Shown one piece after another: positions 6,927 through 8,065 of a stretch of 8,065 bases of DNA (its first letter is position 1; each line of letters opens with the position of its first letter). Location of the stretch: assembly GCA_030064695.1 (NCBI GenBank), contig JASHYV010000152.1:1-8065 (forward strand). Direction: 5' to 3'. The notes under the pieces were generated by a model, which had not been told where the DNA came from, ran no database searches, and worked only from the letters and a program-made list of their open reading frames with translations. Made by a program: the position numbers and the translations under genes. The DNA is from Thermoplasmata archaeon. GTDB taxonomy: Archaea > Thermoplasmatota > Thermoplasmata > UBA184.

Positions 6927-6961
6927 GTTGAGCGGCGGTTTCTCGGCGAGCCGGCACGCTC

Positions 6962-6980
6962 CGGCGGGGTTTCTCCGCCG
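6962..6980. repeat. 6-bp stem hairpin between sufD and sufU promoters
   Basis: CGGCGG (6962-6967) and CCGCCG (6975-6980) are perfectly complementary around a 7-nt loop, GGTTTCT. The left arm and part of the loop, CGGCGG followed by TTTCTC, also occur at 6933-6944, making a short imperfect direct repeat about 30 nt apart. The element lies upstream of the sufU TATA box in the divergent spacer. It may be regulatory or chance in GC-rich DNA. Confidence 0.3.
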
Positions 6981-6990
6981 TTCCCCCTCC

Positions 6991-6999
6991 GATTTATAC
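6991..6999 (+). promoter_or_regulatory. TATA box for sufU-ferredoxin-radical SAM group
   Basis: GATTTATAC (6991-6999) is an A/T-rich box isolated in very GC-rich sequence. Transcription would be expected to begin near 7020-7023. That is downstream of the first in-frame ATG (7010) and upstream of the ATG at 7046, so the box decides the sufU start. No ATTTACACAC motif accompanies it, unlike the sufC and sufD promoters. Confidence 0.6.
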
Positions 7000-7045
7000 C
7001 GGGCGCGAGATGAGACCGGTCGAGGCGGTCGCCGTGGCGTGGGAC

Positions 7046-7420
7046 ATGTATCAGGAGGTGATCCTCCAGCACTACCGGACGCCGCACCACTTCGGTCCGC
7101 TCGCGGGAGCGAACCGGCAGGGGGAGGAGTCGAATCCTCTTTGCGGGGACCACATCACGCTCCGGCTCAAGGTCGACGGCGGCAAGATCGAGGGGGTCGG
7201 GTTCGAGGGCGATGGCTGCGCGATCAGCGTGGCCAGCGCCTCGATGCTCTCGGACCGCCTGCAGGGGCTGTCCGTGGACGAGGCCAACCGGCTCACCCGG
7301 GACGACGTGCTGGGCCAGCTCGGCATCCCGCTCTCCCCGGTCCGGATCAAGTGTGCGCTCACCGGGTTCGTGGCGCTCGGCAAGGCGCTGCATCCCGAGG
7401 CGGTGACCTCCGCCACGTGA
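7046..7420 (+). CDS. sufU: SufU-type sulfur carrier or Fe-S scaffold protein
   Basis: A 124-residue protein of the IscU/SufU fold. It opens MYQEVILQHYRTPHHFG, as family members do. The three conserved cysteines are Cys33 (NPLCGD, with Asp35), Cys58 (EGDGCAIS) and Cys103 (RIKCALTG). Cys-x-Asp, Cys and Cys are the zinc ligands of Bacillus SufU. The residue before the third cysteine is Lys, as in SufU, not the His of IscU. However, only 44 residues separate Cys58 and Cys103, close to IscU (42) and well short of Bacillus SufU (about 61), so the SufU-specific insertion is missing. I prefer the ATG at 7046 to that at 7010, which lies only about 14 nt after the TATA box; GTG 7034 is another option. 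It probably accepts persulfide sulfur from SufS His347/Cys366. It leads a three-gene group with 55 promoterless nt before the ferredoxin. Confidence 0.9.
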   Translation: MYQEVILQHYRTPHHFGPLAGANRQGEESNPLCGDHITLRLKVDGGKIEGVGFEGDGCAISVASASMLSDRLQGLSVDEANRLTRDDVLGQLGIPLSPVRIKCALTGFVALGKALHPEAVTSAT

Positions 7421-7475
7421 GGCGTCCGGGGCCCCGCGCCACCCGCGCGCCCCGCCGCTGCGCCGGACGGACCGC

Positions 7476-7676
7476 ATGATCTCCATCGACGACCACGTCT
7501 GCGTGTTGTGCGGTCTCTGCACGGGGGTCTGCCCTCCCGACGCGATGGAGCTCACCCCCACGAAGCTCGTTGTGCACGAGAACTGCACCGACTGCGGCTG
7601 GTGCGTCGCGTACTGTCCGGTCGGGGCGATCTCGGGCGGGCGCCCGATCCCGAACCGCCGGGGGCACCGTGCCTGA
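7476..7676 (+). CDS. Small 2x[4Fe-4S] ferredoxin
   Basis: A 66-residue electron carrier with two classical cluster motifs, C9-x2-C12-x2-C15-x3-C19-P (CVLCGLCTGVCP) and C37-x2-C40-x2-C43-x3-C47-P (CTDCGWCVAYCP), so all eight ligands are present. A Gly/Arg/Pro-rich basic tail follows (GGRPIPNRRGHRA). There is no extra domain or signal peptide, so it should act in the cytosol. The spacer from sufU is 55 nt of almost pure G+C with no TATA box, consistent with a shared transcript. Its stop overlaps the start of the next gene, a strong sign of translational coupling. It could be the electron donor for that radical SAM-like protein or supply electrons for cluster assembly; the sequence cannot choose between these. 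Confidence 0.92.
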   Translation: MISIDDHVCVLCGLCTGVCPPDAMELTPTKLVVHENCTDCGWCVAYCPVGAISGGRPIPNRRGHRA

Positions 7677-8065
7677 GACCCGCGACGTCGACGGGGACCG
7701 GCCGCGGGTCCTCCTCGTCGATCCATACCTCGCCCGGGAGGACCCGATGGAGCGGAAGTTCGTCGAGCTCTATCCGTCGCTGGGCCTGCTCACCCTCGGA
7801 GCCTACCTGCGCGACGCGGGCATCGACGTCGCGATGGTCGATCTCACGTTCGACCGCGACACCCGGGCGATCCGGCGCGCGCTCAAGGAGTTCGCTCCGC
7901 ACGTCGTCGGCGTCCACACCAAGACCCTGACGGCCGACCGGGCCTTCTCGATCGCCCGCATCGCACGGGAGTCGGGCGCGTTCTCCGTCGCCGGGGGCCC
8001 CGACGCCGCCTCGCGGACCGAGGCGTACCTCGCCGCGGGCTTCGATGCCGTCGTGCCGAGCGAAG
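7669..8065 (+). CDS. Cobalamin-binding domain, probably of a B12 radical SAM protein, 3' end beyond window
   Basis: The frame is open from a GTG at 7669 to the window edge (132 codons). The GTG overlaps the ferredoxin stop by 8 nt, and a G-rich stretch lies just upstream. After a short N-terminal leader comes RVLLVDPYLA, then YPSLGLLTLGAYLRDAGIDV followed by MVDLTFD (about residues 36-62), VVGVHTKTLTAD, and a glycine turn AGGPDAASRTEAYLAAGFDA followed by VVPSE. This is the Rossmann-like domain that precedes the radical SAM barrel in B12-dependent radical SAM enzymes (methylases and oxidoreductases). The CxxxCxxC cluster motif would lie past the edge, so the radical SAM part is inferred, and the substrate is unknown. 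Linkage to the ferredoxin fits an electron-requiring enzyme. Confidence 0.75.
   Translation, partial: MPETRDVDGDRPRVLLVDPYLAREDPMERKFVELYPSLGLLTLGAYLRDAGIDVAMVDLTFDRDTRAIRRALKEFAPHVVGVHTKTLTADRAFSIARIARESGAFSVAGGPDAASRTEAYLAAGFDAVVPSE

Noticed and set aside
6898..6957. 20-residue N-terminal extension of SufD from an ATG at 6957
   Set aside because: It would require translation of the TATA box and the operator-like repeat; the ATG at 6897 is at leaderless distance from the box.
7423..7469. Possible stem (CGTCCGG with CCGGACG) between sufU and ferredoxin as a terminator
   Set aside because: The arms are 33 nt apart in nearly pure G+C, there is no T run, and operon continuity is more likely. 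Chance pairing is expected at this composition.
5980..7479. 499-codon plus-strand open frame opposite sufD and running into sufU
   Set aside because: It crosses the divergent promoters and overlaps the clearly recognisable sufU and sufD frames; it has no family motif.

Overview
The window is a high-GC (roughly two-thirds G+C) archaeal segment carrying an iron-sulfur cluster assembly (SUF) locus. The archaeal assignment rests on TATA boxes of the type TTTAAATA or TTATAAA. Two of these, at sufC and sufD, sit about 25-27 nt before an ATG, as expected for leaderless archaeal transcripts. The proteins are not strongly acidic, so a haloarchaeon is unlikely. A high-GC member of the Thermoplasmatota or a related euryarchaeal group is a guess, not a demonstration.

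Layout, left to right: a truncated SufR-like winged-helix regulator on the minus strand (383 to the window edge); divergent from it sufC (477-1265) and sufS (1297-2532) on the plus strand; then, behind its own TATA box, sufB (2668-5145), which is interrupted in frame by a 356-residue intein carrying LAGLIDADG endonuclease motifs. Converging on sufB from the right is a minus-strand pair: sufD (6897-5503) followed by an unrecognised 107-residue gene (5481-5158). Divergent from sufD is a plus-strand group: a short SufU-type scaffold or sulfur carrier (7046-7420), a 2x[4Fe-4S] ferredoxin (7476-7676) and the start of a protein with a cobalamin-binding domain like those of B12 radical SAM enzymes (7669 to the window edge). 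There is no stretch over 300 bases without a gene.

Working model: SufS removes sulfur from cysteine and passes it to SufU. The pairing is supported by a histidine in SufS at the position that swaps the zinc ligand in Bacillus SufS-SufU. Sulfur then goes to the SufB-SufC-SufD scaffold. SufB becomes functional only after the intein splices out, because the intein sits immediately before the conserved EGC cysteine of SufB. The ferredoxin and radical SAM-like protein are likely cluster-containing neighbours.

The main non-textbook signals are four. The intein sits at a catalytic cysteine. An identical 10-bp motif (ATTTACACAC) occurs at both the sufR/sufC and sufD promoters, with a weaker relative at sufB, and is a candidate SufR operator. 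The small sufD-linked gene is unassigned. SufU has the active-site pattern of SufU but the length of IscU.
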